64,000 nucleotides of DNA from contig NC_083337.1 in the NCBI RefSeq assembly GCF_019175385.1, positions 50,010,938 to 50,074,937 on the forward strand. The letters run 5' to 3'. The notes beneath the pieces were generated by a model. The model saw only the letters and a list, made by a program, of their open reading frames with translations. It ran no database searches and had not been told where the DNA came from. Position 1 is the first letter of the stretch. Every line of letters starts with the position of its first letter. The translations under genes and the position numbers were made by a program. This DNA is from Lycium barbarum (Eukaryota > Streptophyta > Magnoliopsida > Solanales > Solanaceae). Positions 1 to 12,357 of the stretch are shown here, piece by piece.

Positions 1-905
1 CTTCAAGGTGACAATGAACTTGATCTTGGAAAGGAGTGAATAAAGTGAAGTTCTTCTACTATAAGGCATGTTTTTCCTATTATTATTTACATGATTGAGA
101 TGATATAAAGGTTTAGAAATTCTTAGAGAGGAAAGAACCGTAGGAAAAAAATCATAAAAAGTTGAATTGAAGTTGATGGCCATGAAGTGAGTTTGAAAGA
201 GAATTTTGGATTAATTAGAGATTAAATTGAATATAATTCTTTGATTATGGTATTATAGTTGTTGTTATGGTTGGTTGAAAATTGGACAAATGTCGTGTGG
301 GACATTTTGTGGAATATATTGGTGTTGATAGTATTGTGGTTGATGTTGGTATTGTTGTTGTTGTTGGTTGCTGGATTGTGATTTCGGGCTAGGCATATAA
401 ATTGGGGAGATGCTGCCCGAATTTCGGCAGATTCTAAAAAGATTTCATTTGAATGCTTTAGACAAATGTATGATATTGATCCTAATGATAATATGGATGG
501 TTTATGTGTAGAGTTGCGAGCTTGGAAGAATAAACGTTGAACGACTAAGGCGACCGAAAGGTATGTTAAGGCTAGTCTCTTTCTTTCAAAGGCATAATTC
601 TTAAGCTAGGATTCCTTCTATATTCCTATGCCGTTATTATTCCCAAAAGTAAGAATTCAAGATTTGCAAAGCTCTTATGATGTTAAATGAAAAATGTTCT
701 TTAATGATTGTGACGATGATGATGATTCTATTCTAGAAATTCTGAAGCTATGATTTGAGAGCATTATGAAATTATTGAGCCATTCCATGAATACCTTGAT
801 CTTACTTATCTTTGATGGTATCACCTCATGTTACTCGTTCCTTCGAGGTGAGATATAGCGAAGATAATGATTCTATTTTGGTGCTATCTAAGTTCATAAT
901 TCTCG
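1..905 (+). mobile_element. Partial LTR (left end outside window)
   Basis: No gene is seen in this stretch apart from the start of the frame at 812. The sequence aligns by eye with the LTR at 42315-44432. Shared marks are the GTCGTGTGGGACATTTTGTGG-like stretch near 290, GTTGTTGTTGTTGG near 355, the GGGGAGATGCTGCC block at 404-417 followed by a TTTCGGCAG half-palindrome, the donor-like AAAGGTATGTTAAGG at 557, and the 'tcacctcatg ... cttcgaggtgag' block at 820-855. Similarity fades at about 900, where unrelated sequence begins. The usual 3' part of the LTR (TACTGAC module and GTGACA end) is missing, so the copy is broken by insertion or deletion. Confidence 0.6.
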
Positions 906-2455
906 AGACTCGCACTTATTTCGGAGCATTGAAACTTTTATGGGTTTTAGATAATATGGCTGCTTTCAGTCAGACTAAGAAGCATGATCAACATTGGATG
1001 GAAATGATGGAGAAGGACTGTAGGATTCAACCTTTCATAGTTCACTGCACTTTCATAGTTTATCTCCCTAGAACTGGTTGTTCGGAAGAAGCTCTCAAGC
1101 TTGTTGAGGATATGACATTTTTTGTCATTACTGCTAATGTTGATCATGCCGAAGAGGGTGCTATTGAAAAAATGCAATCAGGAGCTTATTCGAATGTTTA
1201 CAAGGTGACGGGATCTACTAATGAAGTGATTCAACCTCACTTCTTTGGTGCGGAGTCCCCAAGATTTTTGTGGATTTCTTGTGTGAAACCACTAGTGACC
1301 AATAATTCGGCAATTTTAGAGAAAAAATTTAAAAATTTGGAGTGCAGAATAAAATCCTCATGTTTGCACAGCTTCATTGAACACCTTTTCATTCACGGGT
1401 TTAAAATAAATGAACCAATTTTTGTATTTGAACCTGGAGGAGGCATCTTTACGTGGTCAATAAATGAAACAGCGAAGAAGGTATCTCCAAATCTTGTTGA
1501 GAGAATAGACGAAACTGCATTGGAATTTAATATTGGTGGTAGCACCTTTGCTGGATTGGAGCATGAGCAGCTGGTTAGTGGTGTTGTTATGTGTCAAAAT
1601 GGTTCATTAAAACATAGATATCCCTCTTCATTTTCAACATCTCTATACCAGAAATGCCTACAACAGTTTCGCACTTATAAGAGACAAATATGTTCCACTT
1701 TTCTGAACAATTTATTCTATACTTTGAGCTGGGCAGTGACTGAATTGCCAGTGTTAACTTGTGACTCATGGTGCTTTGTGGTTAACGGGTTTTCTGCTTC
1801 TTTATGCTATGTTATATTGGGTCATTTTCAAGCACATGGTGCTGAAACCAATTGGAATTTGTATGCCTGTGATAAAGTCAAAAGTTTAAGGAATCATTGC
1901 TACATGTCATGGAGTTCACCTCTACTATATGGTGCACAAGGTGGAACTGCCCATAGTGTAGCAACAACAAGAAGATCCCAAGGGCTCTTTTGGGGTTCAC
2001 ATAGATATTGCTTTACTAATGCATATAGGTGGACAAGATTTATTCTGTTTGATGTTACTTTAAAGCTCAATTTTAGTGGCAACGACAGTAGTTCTAAAAC
2101 TAACTGTACTTATCTTGGACGACTCTTTTGTGATTTAAAAATTGGTATATCTTTCTTTGCTACTGCGGAATTCTTAGCCACGAGCTTCAGTCTTGCTTTG
2201 AAATGCGGCAGTGGTAGATTCTGTTTGGTATGCAAGGGAACCTGCCACACAAGAGCAATGGCTTCACCCAAATCCGTAGTGCAAATAATGCCTCTGAAGG
2301 ATCAAGTCGAGAGTTTGTTCAGCTGGCTATTTGGACTCAGTTTTCTCCCCTATTCCCGAGTTCATATTCCAACATTGAGGACAAGGTTGTTTAAGGGGGA
2401 TGGATTGTTACGTATTGGTAGTACATTGAGCTTATCGCGTAATAGTTATGTTTAA
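812..2455 (+). pseudogene. 547-codon composite reading frame, unrecognised
   Basis: This is the second-longest open frame in the window. The first 30-40 codons are LTR sequence read through (compare 4500-4620 and 43520-43620). Residues about 60-102 look like one pentatricopeptide-type repeat: a Met-rich helix, then 'Cys-x3-Gln-Pro-Phe', then a Gly-x2-Glu-Glu-Ala-Leu-Lys-Leu turn. The remaining 440 residues match no family I know; they are rich in Phe, Ser, Cys and Leu, with no clear signal peptide or transmembrane pattern. No intron or promoter is evident. A frame this long in AT-rich DNA is unlikely by chance, so I read it as fused or captured gene fragments beside a broken LTR. It may not be translated. 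Confidence 0.3.
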
Positions 2456-2942
2456 GAAGTTACGAGTTGTTAGACGTTTTTATATTTATAGTTAAGTCCC
2501 TTATTTAGTATAATTTTAAGTTGAGTCCCTTAGTCGATATAGGCCTTGTAAAAGTTTATTATTGAGATGTTGAATGAAAATCTAAATTTTTATCTTTTAT
2601 TTCCTTTTGCTTTCTCTATTTTTTTTGCTTTCATGATGATCCCAACGTGGGAATCATTACAAAAACATACCAACTTAAATCTCATATTTTCTTTTTTAAA
2701 AGAAGTGTATCCTTATAAATAGTTTTGAAGATATATCAAGTAATACCAATAGCGAGAGTTAGGGAGATAAAAATATTTAATTCAGAGTAATTAACGAAGG
2801 ATGTTAAGTAAACCAACTCTTCTGTCACCGAGCGAGTAAGATGAATAAAAAACCAATCCTTCCATCTATATATATATATATATATATAACCAAGATTAAT
2901 TTATTGATAAAGCTCTTGATGTTCTTAAGTTTTATGTCCATG
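2456..2942. other. Gene-free AT-rich spacer
   Basis: No convincing coding frame. It holds a short (TA) microsatellite at 2867-2888. The last five bases before the next LTR (ACTGC, 2943-2947) are the left copy of its target duplication. Confidence 0.6.
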
Positions 2943-2947
2943 ACTGC

Positions 2948-5476
2948 TGTTACACCTCGGACATTTCGTACGTTGAGCTGTGAATAGACTAACGCAAGCT
3001 CAAGGTGAAAATGAAGTCCTTATGACTATAAGGAGAGAACTTAGCAACCTTAGAGTGTACACGACAAGATTTTGAAGTCATATGACTCGGTGAAACTAAG
3101 TTTGTCGAAGGAAGGGAAGCATAAGTTGTGTTGGGAAGGTTTCGCAAGCTATCAATTTAATGATTATTTAGTAATGTCTTGAGAAGTAGTTACAGAGGTT
3201 CGTAGATGGTTATGAAGTGTTAAACAAGTGCCAAGAAGATTCTATAAGGATTGAAGATCAAAAGAATCGATGAGAACAATTTCGAAAAAATGTGAGTTGT
3301 ACGACCACTTATACGGTCCGTATAACTTTATATTGCTGTATAAGGGTCCGTATAACGGTCACAGTGAGGGGTCAGTCTTGGTGAGATTATACGGTCATTT
3401 ATACGGACCGTATAAGTGTCCTACAACAGTTACAAAATGGATTGATTGTTGGTGCACTTCTACGGTCACTTATACGGACCGTATAATTGTCTGTATAATC
3501 CATTACGGGCAACTTTTATTTTTTTTTTATATAAAGATGACCCAAGGTCTTATTTTTCATTTCTCACCTTCTCCACACTTCTTGAGAGCTCTAGAATATT
3601 CTATACACCATATTAACATATATCCAAGAGAAATCAAAGATTAAACACCAAGAATTAGTAGAATCAAGTGCATGGGTGTTCACTAGGGTTGTGGAGGCCA
3701 AGTTTTCCTTTGGAATTGAAGTTGGGTTTTTCTCAAGTGAAGTATCTTTATCCAAAGATCATTCCTACATAATTAAAGGTGAGTTTTACACTTATTTCAT
3801 GTTATTAAAGGTATTGAGTGGTTGAAAGACTTAGATTAGAGAAGAATGTAGAATATGAGCTCAAAATATAGTAATAATGGTATATTGAGTAGTAAGTTAA
3901 TTCAAGTCATGATTCTTAGCATGAGATGAGTATAATCTTGTTATGAATGATGCTAATGCCGTTGAGGGAGTATTATGTGAAGAATGAGTATGGTGTTGTA
4001 TTGTAGTCATGGTTATGGATGACCTTGAAAGTGAATTTGAGAAGTGAATAATGTTTAACTTGAGAAAGTCTATTGATTATGATATTATGAGTGTTGCTAT
4101 TGATATTTAGGAGTTGTTTGGTATATGGAGAAGGTTGTTGAAACAAAGGAAATGCTGCCCAATTTTCGTTAGCTCTTAGTCGCTTTAGATTAGACTTAAG
4201 CATGATTCAAATGATCTAATGTAGTACAAACTCTCTTGAATGTAGAGTTGTGAGCTTAGAAGGAGAATGCTTAGTCGTTAAGGAGACGTAAAGGTATGTA
4301 AGGCTAGTTCCTTTCTTTTTTTAAGGCATGACTCTTATATTACTACCTTCCATATATTCCATGACCTTCTTACATCCCAAAAGTTGAAAGTTCATGATTC
4401 TTAAGAGCTTCTTATGAGATCGAAATGGGATATGTTCCATGATAATGATGGTGATAATGATGCTATTATGAGCCTGATAATCCTATCGTTATGATTTCAT
4501 TGATGTTATTTCTTATTGTTGCCTCACCTCATGATATTAATTTCTTCAAGGTGAGAAATAGCGATAATGATTATTCCATAATGTAATTGGAGGTTCCCGA
4601 CCTTACGTCACTCTGATAGAGTTACAACTTTTACTTGAGCTCTCATGCATGCTTCATATTATGTATATGTAAGATTACACCGTGCCTAATTGGTCGGGCA
4701 GTCACCACTACGATAGGCGTAGTGGACAGCTATGATGGTGATTACACCGTGCCTAATTGGCCAGACAGACACCACTAGTGGGCGGCTTGAGATGTTTACC
4801 CCGAAAGCGGGAGGCTCGGACGCGAGCTGATGATGATCACACCCTATCTATATGATCGGGCAGTTTATATATATGTATACATGCTATGACGTTTTTTTTA
4901 ATTAGCATGCATGATTCCGTCTTAAGAGGAAATCAGTTATAAGTTATCTCTTCATCTCATGTTCTCTTATTTCTTTATTATGTTGATATACATGCCTTAC
5001 ATACTCAGTACATTGTTCGTACTGACGTCCTTTTCTTTTATGGAAGTTGTGTTCATGCCCACAGATAGATAGGGGGACGGACCGGATTCCTAGGAGCTTT
5101 CTCAGCGGAGATACAGGAGCACTCCACTACTCCGGAGTCGCCACTTCTTGGTATATTCTTTTGTATACATATTGGAGCATGGCGGGGTCCTGTCCCGTCC
5201 TTATGATTACAGTGTTCCAGTTAGAGGCTTGTAGATACTTATGTGTGGGTTGTAGACGCTATGTGACATTTTCATTGTATATTTTGTACATCATTTTTGT
5301 AGCCTCGTGGGCTTATGCACATATACATGTTTTGGGGGATATTTGAAGATCGTTTCACGATGGGTTTTGTGCTGAGAATGGTGTATGTTCAGGTTGAGTT
5401 TGATGATAAGGCTGATCGTTGGTGCTCGATAGTCAGCTCCGGGTACCTGTCATGGCCCTCTAGTTGGATCGTGACA
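2948..5476 (+). mobile_element. Solo LTR, TGTTACACCTCGG family, TSD ACTGC
   Basis: It begins TGTTACACCTCGG and ends GATCGTGACA. It is flanked by an exact 5-bp duplication, ACTGC, at 2943-2947 and 5477-5481. No internal region, primer site or second LTR lies between them, so this is a solo LTR of about 2.5 kb left by LTR-LTR recombination. Inside are the TACGG palindrome cassette (3309-3486), the AAAGGTATGTAAGG donor-like site (intron start 4294), and the TCAGTAC/GTACTGA hairpin with CCCACAG end (5005-5064). The small frames within it, including one at 3270-3644 made of the palindromes, are not genes. Confidence 0.92.
3309..3486. repeat. Cluster of 17-bp palindromes TTATACGGWCCGTATAA
   Basis: Three perfect copies lie at 3309-3325, 3399-3415 and 3470-3486. 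Each has 8-bp arms around one central base. Half-copies lie between them (for example near 3345 and 3388). The cluster sits about 360-540 bp inside the LTR. The same position in related LTRs holds similar but not identical palindromes. Confidence 0.85.
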
Positions 5477-5481
5477 ACTGC

Positions 5482-8165
5482 TTCATTCTTCATATTGAAT
5501 TACTAATACCTTTCAATTATCGAAACTCATATTCATGTAGCCATATCATATTCATGTAGCCATTGTCCTCCTAGAAGCACGACACCTTTGCTGTATATTT
5601 GTGGCAATGGTGATTTACCAAAATTCAATAGAAAATTGTTTTAGCTTATTTTAAAGTCCCAATTATTAGGTTAAGCCTAATATCTACCATTATACTGAAA
5701 AATACATTATTCTGTCCATAATTGAAGAAAAAGATTCAATTCTTTATGCCCGCAATATATAAGGTGATGCAATGACAAACCGTCTAGCTCCATCCGACAA
5801 CCATGTAACTATCTGAATAGAGGAGATATATGTGCTATATTACTTCCTTCGGCAAAATTAATTATTAATTAATTGAATCATTGTATTCTGAAAGATACCA
5901 CACGGTTTTGCCGAAAACGCTTCACCATTAAGAGTATATTCAACACTATATAAGTTAGGGTTTTTTCTACTTTTCATATTAGACTTTCTTCACACACGCA
6001 CAACAATCTCTCAATATCAACGACAAATGTCAAATTCTTAATAGGCATGTCCAAGAATTTCAAAATTCAACCCGATAAAAAAAAAAAATACAAATCAGAG
6101 AATGTATATTTTTTTATTACATTTGTCGTTGATATTGAGAATGTATATTAGATTTTCACTTCTGAACTAACTTACCGCATGATTGTAGGACGGGATTAGG
6201 CCTTGTGCCGTTTAAGAAAAAAATCCATGGATCCTGGTATTCAAAGACTATCCGAGTAGGACGTGATGCCTTAATCCTAAATACAAATATGAACCTTTGT
6301 CAAAGCAGGAAATCTCTGAAAAATTATGATATGTATCTTGTTATTTATTTACAAAAAAGAATAGACATTGAAATTAAGTTGGGAAACAGAAAGTGTATGG
6401 CAGATTAAAAGATAAAAAGAATAAAGTCACCATAGTTAAAGAAAGACATGCACCTGATAAATTCTCAATCTCTTGGTCACCAATAATTAATCTGCTCCAT
6501 GTGAAATACAATACAGTAGTCTACCATCCGTATGCAAACCAAGAAAAAAGGAAAAAAAATGCATATGCTGACCGACATAAAATATAAAAACAATAAGCTA
6601 ATGCCCTTTTAATAATAAAAAACTTCCTTAGCCCCATCGGCTAACCAATCCAAATCCTGTTGAAAGATTTCAGGACTTTAGTAACACATAAAACACACTC
6701 TAATTTCTTCGACACTTGGGGTGGACGAACACCGTACGAACACGGTATACATGTAATTATGAATTTTTAATTAGGGGCATATTCGTAATTCTAGCATTTC
6801 TATAGAGACATATGTACTCACTAAAGTAATACCGGTGTACTCCATCTGTCTTCATACATATAGAAGACTTATTCTCTCTCTTTCGTTCCATTGTCTGCTC
6901 TCAATGAAGCTCTTCTTTTTGGTAAGTTTTTTCTGCAATATCACTTTTTTCTTGCACTTTTCTGTTAGTAGTTGGAATATGGAGTATTCACTCTTCAAAT
7001 TTTTTTCATTTTGTTCTATTTATTTTTTGGTTTGACCACTGTTTTGGTAATATTTCTTCGTTTTATTGTAGCTTCTATGTTGGCAATTTAAATTTAGTGG
7101 GTATATGACAGTTTCTATCTTTTGAATGACATTTCTAGCAAGAAATTGCTCCTGCATGTCACTTATTGTACCCATATTCTCTTACCTTATCTTTTCATTA
7201 AGGAATCGAGTAATTTACCTAGGGAATAAGCTTATAAAGTGAAATTAGGTAGCAACCCAAGCGATATTCCTGCCTTCTCTTTGTTGAAGAGTCAATATTC
7301 TCTATTCTATATAGTTATCAAGATGATTTTATTTTCAAGTTATCTTAGTGCTTTTAAATTGATCTATAAAATTTGTAGACGGCTCATAAAAAAAAAGTTA
7401 TTTGAGAGGTAAGGGATGAACTTTATAATACCTAGGCAAACTATAAGAAGTTTTTGTGGTTACATTAATTTTACTTATGGAGTTATGGATGATTATGATA
7501 TTTCGTTGATTGGGATATTGAAGTTATAGTTTATGAAAAAATGTTGATGGATACTTTCTGGCTTCACGGGATCATTGGTATATTATCCTCGAGGAAATGA
7601 CTGCGGGAAGACAAGCTTAGATTTAGCTGATATTCCGTTATTCTATTTTCGAGCTTGTTGGTGTAACGGTTTGCATTTCACGGGCGGGGTTAGCGCTCGG
7701 AAAGCTACTTCGAACTTGTTGGTGCTCTTTCGGACTTTGTTTTAAAAGAGTCGCCACTTAATTTTTAGGAAATTAGGAAAACCAATTTTGAAGGGTTTAT
7801 TCATACACCGTGAAAAATCTTTCGTAATCCAAAGTTCTAGGTAAGGATTCTGATGATCCCCTAGGGAAGGTGTTAGACACCCTAGTACTAAGAATCTGTA
7901 CTATATAGTTGACCTTCGAATTCCAATGTATGAGCATTTGCATGAACTATTTATTTAGTGTTTTATTCCCGCATTATAAAGCCTGTCATTTTGCATACTA
8001 TTTTTTGAAATAAATTGAGTATATCCCCTTTACATATAGGATATTTAGGTTCGGATTTATAATATACGAATACAACTAGTTCCTTTTATATATAAGGATA
8101 GTAGTTATTTTGCAAAGATATAAAAAGGTTATTTATTTTAAGTGTGGAATGAATGAGTTTTGTTC
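5482..8165. other. AT-rich intergenic DNA, no supported gene
   Basis: No frame longer than about 67 codons is convincing. There is a TATA-like ACTATATAAG near 5946, an inverted repeat at 6009-6140, and a short ATG frame at 6904 that runs into a GTAAGT-like site; none is supported by further exons. From about 7640 the text (GAGTCGCCACTTAATTTTT near 7750, then a block about reading 'GATCCCCTAGGGAAGGTG' near 7855) resembles LTR sequence common in large plant TAT/Ogre-type elements. That assignment is from memory and weak. Confidence 0.45.
6009..6140. repeat. Perfect 22-bp inverted repeat (foldback)
   Basis: The 22 bases at 6009-6030 are the exact reverse complement of 6119-6140, with an 88-bp A/T-rich spacer that includes an A run. 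A direct repeat GAGAATGTATATT also occurs at about 6098 and 6137. This could be a decayed miniature foldback element or a local inverted duplication. No target duplication was identified. Confidence 0.8.
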
Positions 8166-8170
8166 ATGCT

Positions 8171-11100
8171 TGTTATATCCCGTATTTTGCACATTCGGAT
8201 ATTTTAAGGTAATTGCGACAAGTTAAGGACAAGGCTATATTTTGATCTTGTTTAATACATAAATTGTTTATGAAAATTTTTGATGTGGAAATATTAAGAA
8301 TGGCTAGGGGTAAAAAGGGAAATTCGCAAGATGACTCATGGAAATATGGAGGAAGGCTAAGGGGCAAATTTAGAATTTGAAAAATAAATTTTCATGAAGT
8401 GCAAAACAAAACAAAAAAAAAAAGTGGGCTTAAGTAAAAGGGGCCAAGTGGCCGGCCACATGAAGTGGGCCAAGGCCCACATGGGAGCCCAACTTTGATA
8501 CATAAAAGATGAGAATTAGAGCTCATTTTTCATTCTCAACACTTAGAATTTTCAAGAACCTTGAAGAAGACAAAAAACAAAGGGCCATTCGGCCAAGGGG
8601 CAAAAAAAAATTGAAGCCTTCAATTTTGATCCAAAAAAATATTTTCTTCTAGTATTCCTACTAATTTGAAGGTCCTCTTTAACGTGGTATAATTGTTGGA
8701 GCAAGAAGACCTCTTTTTGTTGCAAGTTCATAATCATAGACAAGTGAGAAATTAAGGGAAAACGGTAAGAATTAATTTTCTTTTATATGTTATGGATGGT
8801 TGTGTATGTTGTAGTATGTAGAAATGGGTAAAATTTATGAAAAATATGGATGTATGTTGTGGCCGTGTGGTTGTTGTATGGTATGGAAGAGAATGAATCA
8901 ATTTTTCTTAAGTATTTTGGTTGTTGTTGTAATGGAATCTATGATGAAAATGAAATTTTAATGATTCTAGTTGAAGTTGTAAGTGTTGGAGAGTTGTTTA
9001 GAAGCTAATGTGATGTTAAAAGCCATTTCTTGTATTTATAGAAAACAATGTTGTTAGTGTGTGAATTGTTGGGTTGTTGTGATTGAATTTGAAAGAAGGA
9101 AATAGGTTGTTATTGTTCTTGTTGAATTTGGAAGGTTTCGGGTGAAGTAGTATGTTGATTGGGTTGTTTTGAATGTTATGTGAATTGAATTGAATATAAA
9201 TGAAATGTCGTTGAATTGTATGACAAAGGTTGTTAATGTTAGAATGCGTCTTGAATTGATTGTTGATATTGTTAGTATGATTGTTGGTATTGTTGTTGAT
9301 AATTTGGCCGAGTTGAATTCTCGGATTGTTGTTGATAAATTGGCCGAGTTAGATTCTCGGGGATGGTGTATTTACAGGGGAAATGTTGCCGAAATTTCGG
9401 CAGATTATAAATGAATTCATTTGAAGGATTAAGACAAGTATATGATGATGAATCTAATAATTATATAAATCTTCTTGAATGTAGACTAACAAGCTTGGAT
9501 AAATAAGCGTTGCTAATAGGGCGTGGAGCAGGTATGTAAGACTTACCCTTTCTTCCTTTTGGCATGATCTTTGTGAAACCAACATGACCAAGTATATGTT
9601 TATAATTCCAAAGAAATTCCTATTCTTAGAGCCACTAGGATGGCTAATATTCTTGACTTCTATAAGCTATTCCATACGGTTTTGATGTGTATCTATGATG
9701 TCCGAAGATCTATTTGATATGTTTCCGAATGACATTCGAAAGATAATTGATATGACTAAAGTTTTGATTTTCAAATGCTAGCACGTTCGATTATTCCATT
9801 GAGTCTTTGATATATTTCGATATGTACATATGGTTCCAAAAGCTATATTTGATTTGATCCATAACGATATCCGAAAGGTACTTGATATGATTGTTGCTTT
9901 GATTTTCCAAAAATGGCTTCTGAAACGTTCGTAGAAGGTTCTGTACTTCAGACGCTCATAACTTTCTTATACTAAGTCGGATTGACCCGAAACTTGTTTC
10001 TGAGCCTTCAGGTGTCGGTAAGTATACTTGTCTATCGAGTCTTAAGATTTGTTTTATATGCATATAGTCTCTCACTACTCTGCTCGTGCATGTGCCATTA
10101 CCTCCTTCACCGAGTCCCGGGCCGATATGTATCGTGCGTATGGTTCGCCGAGTCCCTTGCTCGAGGGCCGGGTTCCATATATATATTCCGTAGTATGATG
10201 TGTCCGGTTCCGGGGTACCGTGTATATGTGTCCGCTTCCCGGGTACCGTGTATATGTTATGGAGTATGATGTGTCCGGTTTCCCGGAGTATGATATGTCC
10301 CGGGTACCGTGTATATGTTATGATGTGTTATGTGTTACGGAGATGCTACGGAGATATGAAATCTTCTGGAGTATGATGTGTTATGGCGCCAAAGGCAGGA
10401 GTGGCGACCATGTTCCTGTGCCCCATGCATGATTTTGATGTGCATCATTTGTGATTCAAAAGTAAGCATTCTGACATTCTGGATAAGCTACTTACCTTCT
10501 GTATTTCTTCTGATATACGATATCGGCATATATGACGACTCTATTCACCGCGCCCCTCACTAGAGGGCCGGGATCTGTTATATGTATATGTATATGTATA
10601 TGATGACATATGATGTCGGCACGCATGGTCTGTGTTTGGAAAGTAAGCATTTTGGCACTCTGGATGATTTACTTATTTTCTGTACTTCTTCTGACATATG
10701 ACATCAGCATACATGATCTGTGCTTTGAAAAATAAGCCTTTTGGTATTCTAAATAATGTACTTACCTTTTGTACTGCTTGTTTCGATTAGGGCTCTGTTT
10801 TCTGTACTCCATGCTTTACATACTCAGTACATATTCCGTACTGACCCCCTTTTCTTCGGGGGCTGCGTTTCATGCCGCGCAGGTACACCCAGATGAGTAG
10901 AAGCCGTTATAGAAAATGTTCCAGCGGTGTTGGCAAGCTCCATTTGCTCCTGGAGTGCTGCCGAGTCAGAGTATATGTGCTATGATTTCTGATTGATGTT
11001 AGAGACTTTGCAGACATAGTCGTGGGTATAGGTTGTCGGTTTTGTAAGCGGCTCCATCAACCGATGTGTCTTTATGTATTATGTTATAAATTCCATCTGA

Positions 11101-11285
11101 TTACAGATTTTGTTTGATTTGAGAACAACGAAAAAGAATATTTCTAAAAGCTCTCATTATGTATTTCATTTAATTTAAGTTAGAAGTCTAAGCGAGTATG
11201 TGTGTAATAAGAGTCAGCGGGTTTGCTCGGCTCCGAATATGGGGTCGGGTGCCCATCACACCCCTGGTAAGATTAGGGTGTGACA
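8171..11285 (+). mobile_element. Solo LTR, TGTTATATCCC family, TSD ATGCT
   Basis: It begins TGTTATATCCCGTATTTTG and ends AGGGTGTGACA. Exact 5-bp flanks ATGCT occur at 8166-8170 and 11286-11290. No internal domain is present. Its layout parallels the solo LTR at 57660-60727: a GTGGCCGGCCA palindrome near 8450, the 16-bp palindrome TGCCGAAATTTCGGCA at 9387-9402, a donor-like CAGGTATGTAAG (intron start 9532), repeats of 'GAGTCCC..GGGCCGGG' text at 10100-10320, the TCAGTAC hairpin at 10824, a CCCCC/GGGGG hairpin, and CGCGCAG at 10882. The short frames inside are LTR shadows. Confidence 0.92.
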
Positions 11286-11290
11286 ATGCT

Positions 11291-12287
11291 TGACTCATAC
11301 GTGGTTCGGATTAATTCGTTTAATACGTTTCAGAATGTTCTTATCCAAAACTTTTATGTTCACAAATGATTTATACGTATTTCAATTTGTAAGTGTAAAA
11401 GGTTATACTTCTTTACTAGATATGTACAAAAAATGCTGATTTCTTATCTTATATTTGGGTTTAAAGCCCAGTTATAAAAAATCATTTTTTCTTGCATTGG
11501 GCCAGGCCCAAAAAATGTCTAATTCTACTTCTCCTTTTTTCTGAAAAAAGAAGAAGGTTTAATCAGGCGTGGTTCAAGACGTTTTTTTTTTGGCTTTCGT
11601 ACCTTAATTTAAAAACTGGGCTTAGCCCAATTTTTTTAGCGTATTTTGTCATCTAAATCCCAGAAAAAAGCTGGATTAAAAAGAGAGTGTGTTTTTCCTT
11701 AATTTCAAAATGCATTCTATTCAGTTTTGTGTTGGAAAAACGTGATAGCGTTGTAGTTCTTCCCCTGTCCTCGTTTTAACCCGTATTTTGTTGAAATAAT
11801 TCGTTTACTTAGTCATGTTTTAGAGAAAATCGTTTATCAATTAAATCCGGGTTTTGAAAATCATTTGGGGACCTAAAGTCGAACTAAACGGCATAAGTAC
11901 CGTTGTTCTAAGACGACTAGCTCAAACCATAATGTTCCAATATAGATGTATGAGTTTTTTACAAATTTTTACAAATACAAAATACAACAAATTACACATA
12001 GGAGAAAACATAAATAAATGAATAAATAGGAAAAAAGGGAAGGCTAGGGGCGTGCCAAGCCCCTAGTTGGCCATTTTCACCAATGGTTGGGCCTTCTATG
12101 CACATAATATATATTAGCTTCCATTTTTGTCTTCTCGGACTCGATAATGCAAAAAAAATGGCTTGTTGGGCTTTTGCCCAACAGGTTGGCTTAGATTCAG
12201 CCTAAGTGGCCATGGGGTGAAGAAGAGGAGAAAGAAAAAAGGACCCAGTTAGTTTATATTTATTGAACTTATCACATATATAACTAT

Positions 12288-12293
<6 letters not shown>
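11291..12293. other. Gene-free, possible flank of a larger TAT-like repeat
   Basis: No coding frame is supported. Because the solo LTR at 8171-11285 has an exact TSD, 8165 and 11291 were once adjacent, so this stretch continues the repeat-like text at 7640-8165. A and T runs and pieces such as GGGACCTAAAGTCGAACTAA near 11868 suggest an old element, but I cannot define its ends. Confidence 0.35.

Positions 12294-12352
<59 letters not shown>
12294..12352. repeat. (GT)n(AT)n compound microsatellite
   Basis: A GT run at 12294-12320 passes directly into a TA run to about 12352. Confidence 0.95.
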
Positions 12353-12354
<2 letters not shown>

Positions 12355-12357
12355 ATT

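Noticed and set aside
5946..6045. TATA-like ACTATATAAG followed by a possible 5' leader and ATG
   Set aside because: The frame stops after four codons and no gene follows, so a promoter cannot be supported.
6904..7035. ATG frame with a hydrophobic start and a GTAAGT-like site
   Set aside because: No further exons, no similarity recognised, and AT-rich low-complexity sequence gives such frames by chance.
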